Part shown: positions 1 to 6,346 of the stretch, one piece after another
Layout: the number at the start of each line of letters is the position of its first letter
Position numbering within the stretch: position 1 is the stretch's first letter
Source of the DNA: Acetofilamentum sp.
Lineage (GTDB): Bacteria; Bacteroidota; Bacteroidia; Bacteroidales; JAFGUD01
Reading direction: 5' to 3'
DNA: 8,927 nucleotides
NCBI GenBank assembly: GCA_020722645.1
Contig: DYKL01000130.1
Coordinates: forward strand, 1-8,927
Position numbers and translations under genes: made by a program
The notes under the pieces: generated by a model
Database searches by the model: none
The model's input: only the letters and a program-made list of their open reading frames with translations
Told to the model about the DNA's origin: nothing

Positions 1-50
1 TTTGCTTCGTACCTCGCAATGACGTTTTGCTTCGTACCTCGCAATGACGT
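1..50. repeat. 25-base direct repeat, two perfect copies plus a partial third
   Basis: Bases 1-25 and 26-50 are identical, and 51-55 starts a third copy (TTTGC) that then diverges. On the minus strand the unit contains the core CGTCATTGCGAGGTACGAAG. This core resembles a short intergenic repeat that I recall from many unrelated bacterial genomes, usually with CATTGCGAGG next to GAAGC-type sequence; I could not search to confirm that. The window begins inside the array, so the true copy number is unknown. The array lies downstream of the stop codon of the last gene, so it could be in the 3' untranslated region. No long hairpin is visible within the unit. Confidence 0.9.
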
Positions 51-105
51 TTTGCATTGTTTATAAATCGATAACTGTCAACATGATTAACATTAAGAAC
101 CAACT

Positions 106-1593
106 CTATTTAATAACTTTAAATTCGACTCTTCTGTTTTTGGCTTTTCCATCATCGGTATTGTTTGAAGCAACAGGTTTTGACTCACCATAACCAACAG
201 CAGTGAGTTGTTTTGAATTACAGCCTTTGCTTGTCAAATAATTCTTGACTTCGTTTGCCCTGCGTTCAGATAGAGTTTGATTATATTCGTCAGAACCAAC
301 ATTATCAGTATGTCCGGATATTTCAATTTTTATTTCAGGGTTTTCTTTAATAAAATCAGCAAGACGATTAAGCTCAGGATAAGATTCAATTTTCAAATTG
401 TGCTTTCCTGTTTCAAAAAACAGGTTATTTAGTTGTATAGTCTCGTTTCCTTCTTTAATTTCGACAACGTTCTTCAAAACAAAATCTTTAATAAGCTCAT
501 AATTAGCAATATCACCTTTAAGATTAAGGTTTTCAGAAACAGGATAATAACTTTCTTTTGACACAAAAAAACCATAGTTTTTACCTTTAGGCAGAGTAAT
601 TATATATTCTCCTGTAACGGGGTCAGATTTCAAATTACCTACTTTTTCGCCAGTTTCAAGGTCTTCCCAAATAATATCAGCATCAAGTGGTAATTTTTTA
701 GTATCTGTAACTTTTCCAGTAACCACAACAACTTTTTCGGGCTGAATTTCTTTTGGTAAATCAACCATATAAATGTCGTTGTTCCCATCAATCGTAACAT
801 TGTAAATAGCTTTTTCGCCGGATGCAACAATTTTGAAGCCCCAGTCGTAAGATTCATTATTAATTTCCGGTCCTAAATTAATCGGAGAAGACCATTCAGT
901 CCAAGAAGTTTCAGAAAGTCTGGTTGTTTTGTAAATATCCAATTCACCTTCGCCATCGTAAGCAGCAGTTGAAAAATATAAAGTTTTCATATCATAATGC
1001 AAAAAAGGCGAACGGCTAAAAGTACCTTTATTAATAGTGTCTCCTAAATTTATCGGCTCAGACCAAGTACCATCATTTTTTTTCTCAATGACAAATATAT
1101 CGTAATTGCCGTCAAATCTATCTCCTGAGCTAAATAAAATAGCATTGCCATCGGAAGTATAAAAGGCATCAGCATTCCAATCTTTGTAGTTCAGTTCTTC
1201 AAATTTTACTAGTTCACCCCAGCCTGTTTTAGTTTTATTTGTGGTATATATTTCTCCGTCTTTAAACATAATCATTGAATTTCCATCAGCAGAAACAGCT
1301 AATGCGGCATCATTTGAGGCTGCAGTAGAAATTCCTTCAGCAATTTCAGGTTTTGTCCACTGTCCATTTTCAAAATAACTGACATAAATATCTTCTAAAC
1401 CCAAATTATCTTCACGTTGGTAACCGCAAAAATACAAAGTATTACCGTCAGCACTGATAATAGGCAAAAATTCATCACCATCTGTATTTATATTTTTGCT
1501 TATAGAATATGGTGTCCCGATGTTTATTTCTTGCGAAAACATCATTAAATTCATAAAAATGAATAATCCAAATAAAAAACTAAAAATTTTCAT
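106..1593 (-). CDS. Secreted PD40 beta-propeller protein with C-terminal OmpA peptidoglycan-binding domain
   Basis: This 495-residue protein probably sits in the periplasm, with its C-terminal OmpA-like domain binding peptidoglycan. Residues 1-20 form a hydrophobic signal peptide, with likely cleavage before Gln21 (MMFS/Q). Five PD40-like strands follow, near residues 41-56, 95-109, 141-155, 194-208 and 250-266, with 'SADGNTLYF'-type cores typical of a TolB-like propeller. Residues about 288-360 look like a carboxypeptidase-regulatory or CnaB-like beta-sandwich. The OmpA domain covers about 387-495, with GHTDNVG at 427-433, the LSERRA helix and a terminal NRRVEF. This domain order is common in Bacteroidota. 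The ATG at 1593 directly precedes the signal peptide; the stop is TAG. It follows citF by 46 bases on the same strand, but no functional link to citrate lyase is evident. The exact role is unknown. Confidence 0.9.
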   Translation of the reverse strand: MKIFSFLFGLFIFMNLMMFSQEINIGTPYSISKNINTDGDEFLPIISADGNTLYFCGYQREDNLGLEDIYVSYFENGQWTKPEIAEGISTAASNDAALAVSADGNSMIMFKDGEIYTTNKTKTGWGELVKFEELNYKDWNADAFYTSDGNAILFSSGDRFDGNYDIFVIEKKNDGTWSEPINLGDTINKGTFSRSPFLHYDMKTLYFSTAAYDGEGELDIYKTTRLSETSWTEWSSPINLGPEINNESYDWGFKIVASGEKAIYNVTIDGNNDIYMVDLPKEIQPEKVVVVTGKVTDTKKLPLDADIIWEDLETGEKVGNLKSDPVTGEYIITLPKGKNYGFFVSKESYYPVSENLNLKGDIANYELIKDFVLKNVVEIKEGNETIQLNNLFFETGKHNLKIESYPELNRLADFIKENPEIKIEISGHTDNVGSDEYNQTLSERRANEVKNYLTSKGCNSKQLTAVGYGESKPVASNNTDDGKAKNRRVEFKVIK

Positions 1594-1609
1594 ATTAATT
1601 AAATTAATA
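1593..1609. repeat. AT-only perfect inverted repeat at the start of the OmpA-domain gene
   Basis: TATTAATT and AATTAATA form a perfect 8-base inverted repeat around one central A. The repeat overlaps the first base of the ATG of the downstream gene. It contains only A and T, so a hairpin would be weak. It could be an operator-like site, or simply the degenerate edge of the adjacent octamer array. I see no direct evidence for a function. Confidence 0.45.
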
Positions 1610-1641
1610 AATTAGCAAATTAGTTAATTAGCAAATTAGTT
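1602..1641. repeat. 8-base-period tandem array (AATTAGCA / AATTAGTT) between citF and the OmpA-domain gene
   Basis: The stretch reads as successive octamers AATTAATA, AATTAGCA, AATTAGTT, AATTAGCA, AATTAGTT. Equivalently, a perfect 16-base unit at 1610-1625 is repeated at 1626-1641. A further looser octamer (ATTAATTA) lies at 1594-1601. The array fills most of the 46-base gap, and its last unit runs into the citF stop codon (TAA at 1642-1640). It is not a GC-rich hairpin, so it does not look like a classical terminator. Confidence 0.85.
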
Positions 1642-3199
1642 ACTCAATAACACGTCTGACGCTGTCAATTACAGTCCCATCAACCCATTTAATAACAGCA
1701 ACAACTTCTTCTCCAAGTTTAGGCTTTTCAGGTTTACCGCAAATTGCTTCTGCTTCTTCTTTAAGTTCCTGAATAGTTTTAATAGGTAAATCAGAGCCTT
1801 TAACCAATTCAAGTAAGTCAGTTCTTAGAGGATTTATAGCAATGCCCCTTTCGGTTACAATTACATCAATTAATTCACCCGGACCACAAAGAGTAGTAAC
1901 TTCATCTATAATAACCGGAATTCTGTCGCGGAATAAAGGCAAAGGTAAAATAACTGTTTTAGAGTACAAACAATTTTGCCAGCCACCAATACCGTGCAAA
2001 AGATAACCATCAGAGTGAGTAACAACATTTGCATTATAATTCACATCAACTTCGGTAGCCCCAAGAATTGCAACATCAACAAGTTGAGCAAAATTACCTT
2101 TTCCGTGATAATTATAACTTGTAAAAGGAGAAGTCATAACGTGTCTTGGATTATCACGCATAGAAGTAACACCATCTAAGTCAAAAGTCTGACCGTCAAG
2201 AATATAACCAACTAAGCCTTCGTTGAGCATTTTTACAAGATATTTATTGCTGCCGCCTCTTGCAAAACTTGCTTTAATACCTTTTTTACGCATTATTTCA
2301 GCAAAATATTCACCGACAGAAAGAGCGGTACCACCTGCACCGGCTTGAAAAGAAAAACCTTCGTGAATAATCCCCGTAATATCACAAAATTTAGCTGTCA
2401 TTTCAGCAAGTAATAATTTGTCAGGGCTTTTAGTAATGTTTGTAGTTCCGGAAACAATTTTTTCAGGAATACCAACTTTTTCGATTTTAACAACAAAATC
2501 CACATAATTGCCCTGGATTTGCCATGGAATACAAGGAAAAGGTTTCAAATTATCGGTAACAACAATAACTTTGTCGGCATATTGCGAATCGGCAAGGGCA
2601 AAGCCAAGCAGACCGCTTGCAGACTGACCTTCGACACCGTTTGCATTTCCAAAAGTATCTGCACTGCCGGCACCAATAACTGCGATGTCAATTTTCACTT
2701 CACCGTCCTGAACAGCCTGATAACGACCACCGTGAGAGCGAAGAACAGCCATCTTAGACATTTTGCCCAAAGAGCAGTACTTGCCCAAAGGTCCGTTCAT
2801 ACTACCTTCTATGTGGCTTATTGTACCGTCTTCGAGATATTGTAAAAGATGAGAATGACAAGGAAATGATGCAGACGGAAACCATCGTAAATCTTTAATT
2901 CCGAGTTCGTGTGCAATATCAAAAATCATATTTGCAAGTAAATCGCCGTCGCGGAAATGGTGATGAGTTGAGATAGTCATACCATCTTTGATACCGGCTT
3001 TTATAAGAGCGTCTTTGAGACTTTCTACAACTTTGTATCCATTTGGGTAATCGGCAATTCTGCTTATTTTAGGGGCATATTTTCTGCCTTCGGCTTTGTA
3101 TTTATCAACTCCCATATAAGGAACCGCAGCTTGTCCGTTGATGTTATCAGGTACCATACGACCGGCGGCATTTTTAACAAGTTTATAATTTGTAAACAT
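1640..3199 (-). CDS. citF: Citrate lyase alpha subunit (citrate:acetyl-ACP transferase)
   Basis: CitF exchanges the acetyl group on the citrate lyase acyl carrier protein for citrate, forming citryl-ACP, which CitE then cleaves to oxaloacetate and acetyl-ACP. The complex is cytoplasmic and acts in anaerobic citrate breakdown. The 519-residue product matches the usual CitF length of about 510. Family-type segments, numbered from the chosen ATG, include THHHFRDGD (78-86), GSADTFGNANG (178-188), AGGTALSVGEYF (288-299) and the Gly/Glu-rich CGPGELIDVIVTERGIAI stretch (about 438-455), with WVDGTVIDSVRRV at the C-terminus. The frame stays open 12 codons upstream to a TTG at 3235, but that extension is Lys-rich and unlike the family, so ATG 3199 is preferred. 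Its partner fusion citDE lies 4.3 kb upstream rather than adjacent. Confidence 0.95.
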   Translation of the reverse strand: MFTNYKLVKNAAGRMVPDNINGQAAVPYMGVDKYKAEGRKYAPKISRIADYPNGYKVVESLKDALIKAGIKDGMTISTHHHFRDGDLLANMIFDIAHELGIKDLRWFPSASFPCHSHLLQYLEDGTISHIEGSMNGPLGKYCSLGKMSKMAVLRSHGGRYQAVQDGEVKIDIAVIGAGSADTFGNANGVEGQSASGLLGFALADSQYADKVIVVTDNLKPFPCIPWQIQGNYVDFVVKIEKVGIPEKIVSGTTNITKSPDKLLLAEMTAKFCDITGIIHEGFSFQAGAGGTALSVGEYFAEIMRKKGIKASFARGGSNKYLVKMLNEGLVGYILDGQTFDLDGVTSMRDNPRHVMTSPFTSYNYHGKGNFAQLVDVAILGATEVDVNYNANVVTHSDGYLLHGIGGWQNCLYSKTVILPLPLFRDRIPVIIDEVTTLCGPGELIDVIVTERGIAINPLRTDLLELVKGSDLPIKTIQELKEEAEAICGKPEKPKLGEEVVAVIKWVDGTVIDSVRRVIE

Positions 3200-3293
3200 A
3201 TTTCTTGATTTTTTTTTGTTTTTCAAGATTGTCAAAGTAAAAATTTAACAAATCCATAATATTTGGTTAATAAAGATTATAAATTAATGCGTT
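3200..3293 (-). other. 94-base leader before citF, the largest gap in the gene block
   Basis: This is the only gap above 50 bases between genes of the block. It contains a 6-base inverted repeat, TCTTGA/TCAAGA at 3203-3208 and 3223-3228. On the transcript this would be a weak stem with an A-rich 14-base loop ending 3 bases before the citF ATG. I found no TAnnTTTG promoter core here. A separate citF promoter or a translational control element is possible, but the sequence does not prove either. Confidence 0.35.
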
Positions 3294-3857
3294 TTATTGT
3301 TTTTTCAGATATTTTAATAACGAATTATAAAAATAATTAAAACTTAATGAATGATTCCTAAGCCATTTGAAATCTGCGTCTTTCATTATTTGAATAATTA
3401 CATTTACGTTAGTTCTTTTGTTATTGTAAACTTCTTTTTTTGCGGTTTTTCTGTCCTTATTTTCCAAATTAATATTTTTAGTAAAATTTGGATTCTCTTT
3501 TTTGATTTTTAAGTACCAAAACCAATGTTCTATTGATTGTACAGGGTAAAAAATGATAGCTTTGTCTTTAAAACCATTTATTTTTGAATACAAAGATTCA
3601 AGTTCTTTATCAAAATTAGTTCTATCCAAGTCATCATAATCAATACCAACAAAAATTAGATTTAAAAAATACTCTTCAAAAGCATTATAACTTATTAAAG
3701 GCAGTGATTTTACAACTTCTTTTTTATTATTAGCTCTAAATCTTTTGTAAAAACTCATATTCAAAATAAAATTAAAATCATTTTGATTCTTTAGAAAAAT
3801 TTCCAAAAAAGTTTTATGAGCAATATCTTCGCAAATCAAACCGTAATTTATATCCAT
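3294..3857 (-). CDS. Small TOPRIM-like protein, DUF4276/RloB type, partner of the upstream ATPase
   Basis: This 187-residue protein has the layout of small TOPRIM-fold proteins paired with OLD-like ATPases. Glu10 lies in GLICEDIAHKTFLEIFL, matching the N-terminal acidic residue of the fold. An acidic cluster follows in VGIDYDDLDR (Asp73, 75, 76, 78), then SIEHWFW (108-114), which matches the conserved 'IExW' segment of DUF4276-type proteins. The C-terminal LRNHSLSFNYF is also family-like. By analogy it would be a metal-dependent nuclease or RNase effector controlled by the ATPase; that role is inferred. It starts 12 bases after the ATPase stop, so the two are almost certainly co-translated. 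It is very AT-rich: one 60-base row (3661-3720) has 14 G+C. There is no signal peptide or membrane segment. The family assignment is from memory of motifs, not a search. Confidence 0.6.
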   Translation of the reverse strand: MDINYGLICEDIAHKTFLEIFLKNQNDFNFILNMSFYKRFRANNKKEVVKSLPLISYNAFEEYFLNLIFVGIDYDDLDRTNFDKELESLYSKINGFKDKAIIFYPVQSIEHWFWYLKIKKENPNFTKNINLENKDRKTAKKEVYNNKRTNVNVIIQIMKDADFKWLRNHSLSFNYFYNSLLKYLKKQ

Positions 3858-3869
3858 AGTAATAAAGAG

Positions 3870-4913
3870 TTAGTCAATTGGTACACCACCTAAAAAACCC
3901 ATTACCCAATGTTCTCCAATAGTTGTTTTTGTGAAATCTAAGATTGGATATCTGTTTTTACTTCTATTATTGTTTTCTTTATTTATAGTATCGTTCAGAT
4001 TTCTGACAAGAGTTTTCCCTTCGATAAAATCGAAAATATGAATGTTTTCAGGCATTTCACTAAATTCATCTACAACAATAGGGCTGTGAGTAGTCAAAAT
4101 AACTTGAATATTTTTTTCATCTGAAAGCTTGAATAAATAATTAATTATTTCTTTAATTCTTTTTGGGTGAACATTTTTTTCAGGCTCTTCTAATAGCAAT
4201 AATTGAGGTGGATTTGGTTGATGAACAATTGACAAAATAGAAAGGAAATACAGTGTCCCTTCTGAAACTTCGTTAGATGTAAAACTAATACCGTTATTGT
4301 CAACAAGATGTAGTATTTTCTTAGAACTTTCCTCTGTGTTTTTTATTGTCCTTATTTCTTTAAAATTTGAAATAGATTCATTTAAACTTTCTTCAATATT
4401 CTTGAGAATGTCCGGTCTCTCATCTTTCATATTGTCAATAAAACTGACCAAATTTGAACAATCAGAATTGATTATTTTGTCTTTTGGATTTAAATTTCTA
4501 AAACCTTTTATTTTTTCAATATTTGGATTATAAATAATTGCAGAATCAATAATTTTTTCAAAAAGAGAATTCTCTTCACCTAATTCTAAAGCATAAGTGT
4601 CATCTTCAATTTTTGTTTCTAAAATATTTTCACTATTTATGAATACATATTTATAAAATTTATCATTGTTTTCGTTTTCAATCTTAATTCCAATAATTTC
4701 TTCTCCTTTTTTATATCCGGTTGTTTTATGATTATAAACAAAACGCTCTAATGTGCTAGAATCCAAATGCTGCTTTTCCTTTAAGAAATCAAATACTTTT
4801 AAAAAATTTGATTTGCCTGAATTATTAGGACCTATAAGAAGGTTTATTTTTCCTAATTTAATTTCAGCGTCTTTAATAGAAAGAAAATTTTTTATGTAAA
4901 TTTTTTCTATCAT
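3870..4913 (-). CDS. AAA/ABC-type ATPase (OLD/RloA-like) of a two-gene putative defence cassette
   Basis: This 347-residue SMC/ABC-like ATPase is of the kind annotated as AAA_21. It opens with MIEKIYIKNFLSIKDAEI, typical of RecF/OLD N-termini. Walker A is GPNNSGKS (28-35), the signature-like segment is NEVSEGTLYFL (214-224), Walker B is LLLLEEPEKNVHP (238-250) and the switch histidine is in TTHSP (274-278). The C-terminal tail TIGEHWVMGFLGGVP (331-345) resembles the 'LGE.W..G.LGG.P' ending that I recall in ATPases next to DUF4276 proteins. Unlike full OLD nucleases it has no TOPRIM domain of its own; that function appears split off into the next gene, 12 bases downstream. It begins 14 bases after an FKBP gene. 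It is likely a sensor or regulator of the nuclease partner, as in PARIS or AbiL-like systems; this is inference. Confidence 0.8.
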   Translation of the reverse strand: MIEKIYIKNFLSIKDAEIKLGKINLLIGPNNSGKSNFLKVFDFLKEKQHLDSSTLERFVYNHKTTGYKKGEEIIGIKIENENNDKFYKYVFINSENILETKIEDDTYALELGEENSLFEKIIDSAIIYNPNIEKIKGFRNLNPKDKIINSDCSNLVSFIDNMKDERPDILKNIEESLNESISNFKEIRTIKNTEESSKKILHLVDNNGISFTSNEVSEGTLYFLSILSIVHQPNPPQLLLLEEPEKNVHPKRIKEIINYLFKLSDEKNIQVILTTHSPIVVDEFSEMPENIHIFDFIEGKTLVRNLNDTINKENNNRSKNRYPILDFTKTTIGEHWVMGFLGGVPID

Positions 4914-4927
4914 ATTTATGATTTTTA

Positions 4928-5395
4928 TTATTTAATTTCTAAAAGTTCAACTTCAAAAATAAGAATAGAATTTGCAGGAATTACTCCGGGAATTTCTCGT
5001 GAACCATATCCTAATCTGCTTGGAATAACTAAAGTAGCTTTGCCACCTTCTTTCATAAGCGCAATGCCTTCGTCCCAACCTTTGATAACCTGACCGGCAC
5101 CAAGATTAAATTCAAAAGGTTCGTTTCTATCAAGCGAAGAGTCGAATTTTGTACCGTCTAATAGTTTTCCGGTATAATGAACACTAACTACATCACCTTT
5201 TTGAGCCTGATCGCCTGTTCCTGCTAATGTTTCGATATAAAACAAGCCTGATTCCTGAGGTTTTCCTTTGATTTTATTATCTTTCAAATAATCCTCAATA
5301 ATTTGGTTTTCTTTTTCAGATTGTGTCATACTTTTTTGATTTTTACAGGCAATTAAACTTGCCATAATTACTACTAAAAATAATATTTTTTTCAT
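4928..5395 (-). CDS. Lipoprotein FKBP-type peptidyl-prolyl cis-trans isomerase (second of tandem pair)
   Basis: This enzyme catalyses cis-trans isomerisation of X-Pro bonds, here probably during folding of exported proteins. A lipoprotein signal peptide ends with the lipobox LIAC, giving Cys17 as the lipidated residue. A short charged linker leads to a single FKBP domain at about 62-155. Expected pocket residues are present: Tyr74 (VHYTG), Phe84-Asp85 (KFDSS), Phe94 and Phe96, Val103-Ile104-Trp107 (QVIKGW), Tyr130 and Phe147. The frame reaches a TTG three codons upstream, but ATG 5395 directly precedes the signal peptide and gives 155 residues. It lies 42 bases after a clearly paralogous FKBP gene. 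Its G+C resembles the cit genes more than the ATPase cassettes. Confidence 0.93.
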   Translation of the reverse strand: MKKILFLVVIMASLIACKNQKSMTQSEKENQIIEDYLKDNKIKGKPQESGLFYIETLAGTGDQAQKGDVVSVHYTGKLLDGTKFDSSLDRNEPFEFNLGAGQVIKGWDEGIALMKEGGKATLVIPSRLGYGSREIPGVIPANSILIFEVELLEIK

Positions 5396-5437
5396 TTTAA
5401 ACAAATTTTGTAAGTTAATAAAGTTTGTAAACAGGTA

Positions 5438-5899
5438 TTATTTAATTTCAATAAGTTTTACGTCAAAAACAAGAGTTGAATATGGCGGAATTGAGCCATC
5501 AGAAGTACCATAAGCACCATAAGCCAAATTGCTTGGGATAATTAATGTAGCTTCGCCGCCTTCTTTCATCAAAGCAATTCCTTCGTCCCAGCCTTTTATT
5601 ACCTCACCTATGCCTAATGTAAATTCAATTGGCTGATTTCTGTCGTATGAAGAATCGAAAGTTTTACCATTCAAAAATTTTCCGGTGTAATGAACCGAGA
5701 CTATATCATTCGCTTTTGCCTGTTCACCGTTACCTTCGACTGTTTCAATATAATAAAGCCCTGATGCAGTGGGGGCAACAGTTATATTATTTTCTTGAAT
5801 ATAAGCATTCCTATCTTCGATTTCTTTTTCTTCTTTTGAAGTACAAGAATAAGAAACAACCAAACCAATAAGGAAATAAATAAAAATAATCTTTTGCAT
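5438..5899 (-). CDS. Lipoprotein FKBP-type peptidyl-prolyl cis-trans isomerase (first of tandem pair)
   Basis: This 153-residue paralogue of the next FKBP gene shares long blocks with it, including GLxYIET, VSVHYTGK, FDSS, VIKGWDEGIALMKEGG and the terminal EIK. The signal peptide is hydrophobic to about residue 17, followed by Cys19 in a weaker lipobox (SYSC). One FKBP domain covers about 57-153, with Tyr71, Phe81-Asp82, Trp104 and Tyr127 in the expected pocket positions. The loop after the Tyr127 strand differs from the paralogue (GAYGTSDGSIPPYS against GSREIPGVIPANS), which could change substrate preference. It starts 9 bases after the stop of the cassette A effector, although its base composition is like the cit genes (24 of 60 G+C in row 5521-5580). 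This suggests an older gene beside a newer insertion. Confidence 0.92.
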   Translation of the reverse strand: MQKIIFIYFLIGLVVSYSCTSKEEKEIEDRNAYIQENNITVAPTASGLYYIETVEGNGEQAKANDIVSVHYTGKFLNGKTFDSSYDRNQPIEFTLGIGEVIKGWDEGIALMKEGGEATLIIPSNLAYGAYGTSDGSIPPYSTLVFDVKLIEIK

Positions 5900-5903
5900 A
5901 AGT

Positions 5904-5912
5904 TTGTTTTAT
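5904..5912. repeat. 9-base direct repeat, downstream edge of cassette A
   Basis: TTGTTTTAT on the plus strand (ATAAAACAA in the reading direction) includes the TAA stop of the cassette A effector. The same 9 bases occur at 7539-7547 over the TAA stop of citDE. The two copies therefore mark both edges of the ATPase/effector pair. The sequence is AT-rich, so coincidence is possible. Confidence 0.5.
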
Positions 5913-6346
5913 TTTATTTTATAACTTTTTGATTTAAAAACGAGTTCGTTTCCAATATTTTTTTTAAACTTTTCTTTTAAATTATTAATTTTTGAGTTAG
6001 CATTTGGAACTGCATTATGCAGAACAATACCAAAAATTTTCTCTTTATTAATTGATATATTTTTTTTTAAAAATTCAATGGTTTGAATTATCTGGGCAAC
6101 AGCGTATTCTGCTTTATTTGGTTTTTTCAACTCTACAAAAAAAAATTCAAAACTTATGTTATCAAAAAAAACATAGTCACATTTTTTTACTGTGTAATCT
6201 TTTATTAAGCAATTGTCAATGTGTATTCTGCAAATTTTTTCTCTTTCAATTTCAAAAGACAAATTATTTTCAACAGCTTTTGTTTTACAATCAAAGCAAT
6301 TATTAGATTCACTAAAATATTCAAATTTTTTACAACAATCAATCAT
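5909..6346 (-). CDS. Small CxxC protein with PD-(D/E)xK-like core, putative nuclease partner of the upstream ATPase
   Basis: This 145-residue protein is not one I can name. Cys4-Cys5 and Cys17-x2-Cys20 could form an N-terminal zinc site. Further cysteines are at 39, 46 and 56. Asp57 (KKCDYVFF) followed by Glu72-Leu-Lys74 (FVELKK) gives the spacing and hydrophobic strands of a PD-(D/E)xK nuclease core. Glu32 or Glu34 could be the upstream acidic residue, and Gln85 (AVAQIIQTIEFL) lies in the following helix. A nuclease role is inferred, not shown. The start is ATG 6346, which overlaps the ATPase stop by 8 bases (ATGATTGA) and implies translational coupling. The frame stays open to 6406, but those 20 residues only look like a membrane segment because they read the ATPase gene out of frame. 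G+C is low: 13 of 60 in row 6121-6180. Confidence 0.62.
   Translation of the reverse strand: MIDCCKKFEYFSESNNCFDCKTKAVENNLSFEIEREKICRIHIDNCLIKDYTVKKCDYVFFDNISFEFFFVELKKPNKAEYAVAQIIQTIEFLKKNISINKEKIFGIVLHNAVPNANSKINNLKEKFKKNIGNELVFKSKSYKIK

Noticed and set aside
51..105. Rho-independent terminator after the OmpA-domain gene
   Set aside because: No GC-rich stem followed by a T-run was found in the reading direction.
639..857. 72-residue minus-strand frame inside the OmpA-domain gene
   Set aside because: It is an alternate frame of a well-supported gene, with no domain or independent start signal.
1976..2845. Open frames on the plus strand at 1976-2179 and 2519-2845
   Set aside because: They lie opposite citF, whose protein is clearly conserved, and show no recognisable domains. 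The same holds for the plus-strand frames at 4297-4533, 5629-5871 and 6052-6306.
1640..3235. CitF starting at 3235
   Set aside because: That start is a TTG with a Lys-rich extension unlike CitF. ATG 3199 gives a family-like length.
3294..4930. Flanking direct repeat around cassette B
   Set aside because: Only AATAAAA (7 bases) is shared near the two stop codons, which is too short and AT-rich to mean anything, unlike the 9-base pair at cassette A.
4928..5404. FKBP starting at 5404
   Set aside because: That start is a TTG three codons before an ATG that directly precedes a good lipoprotein signal peptide.
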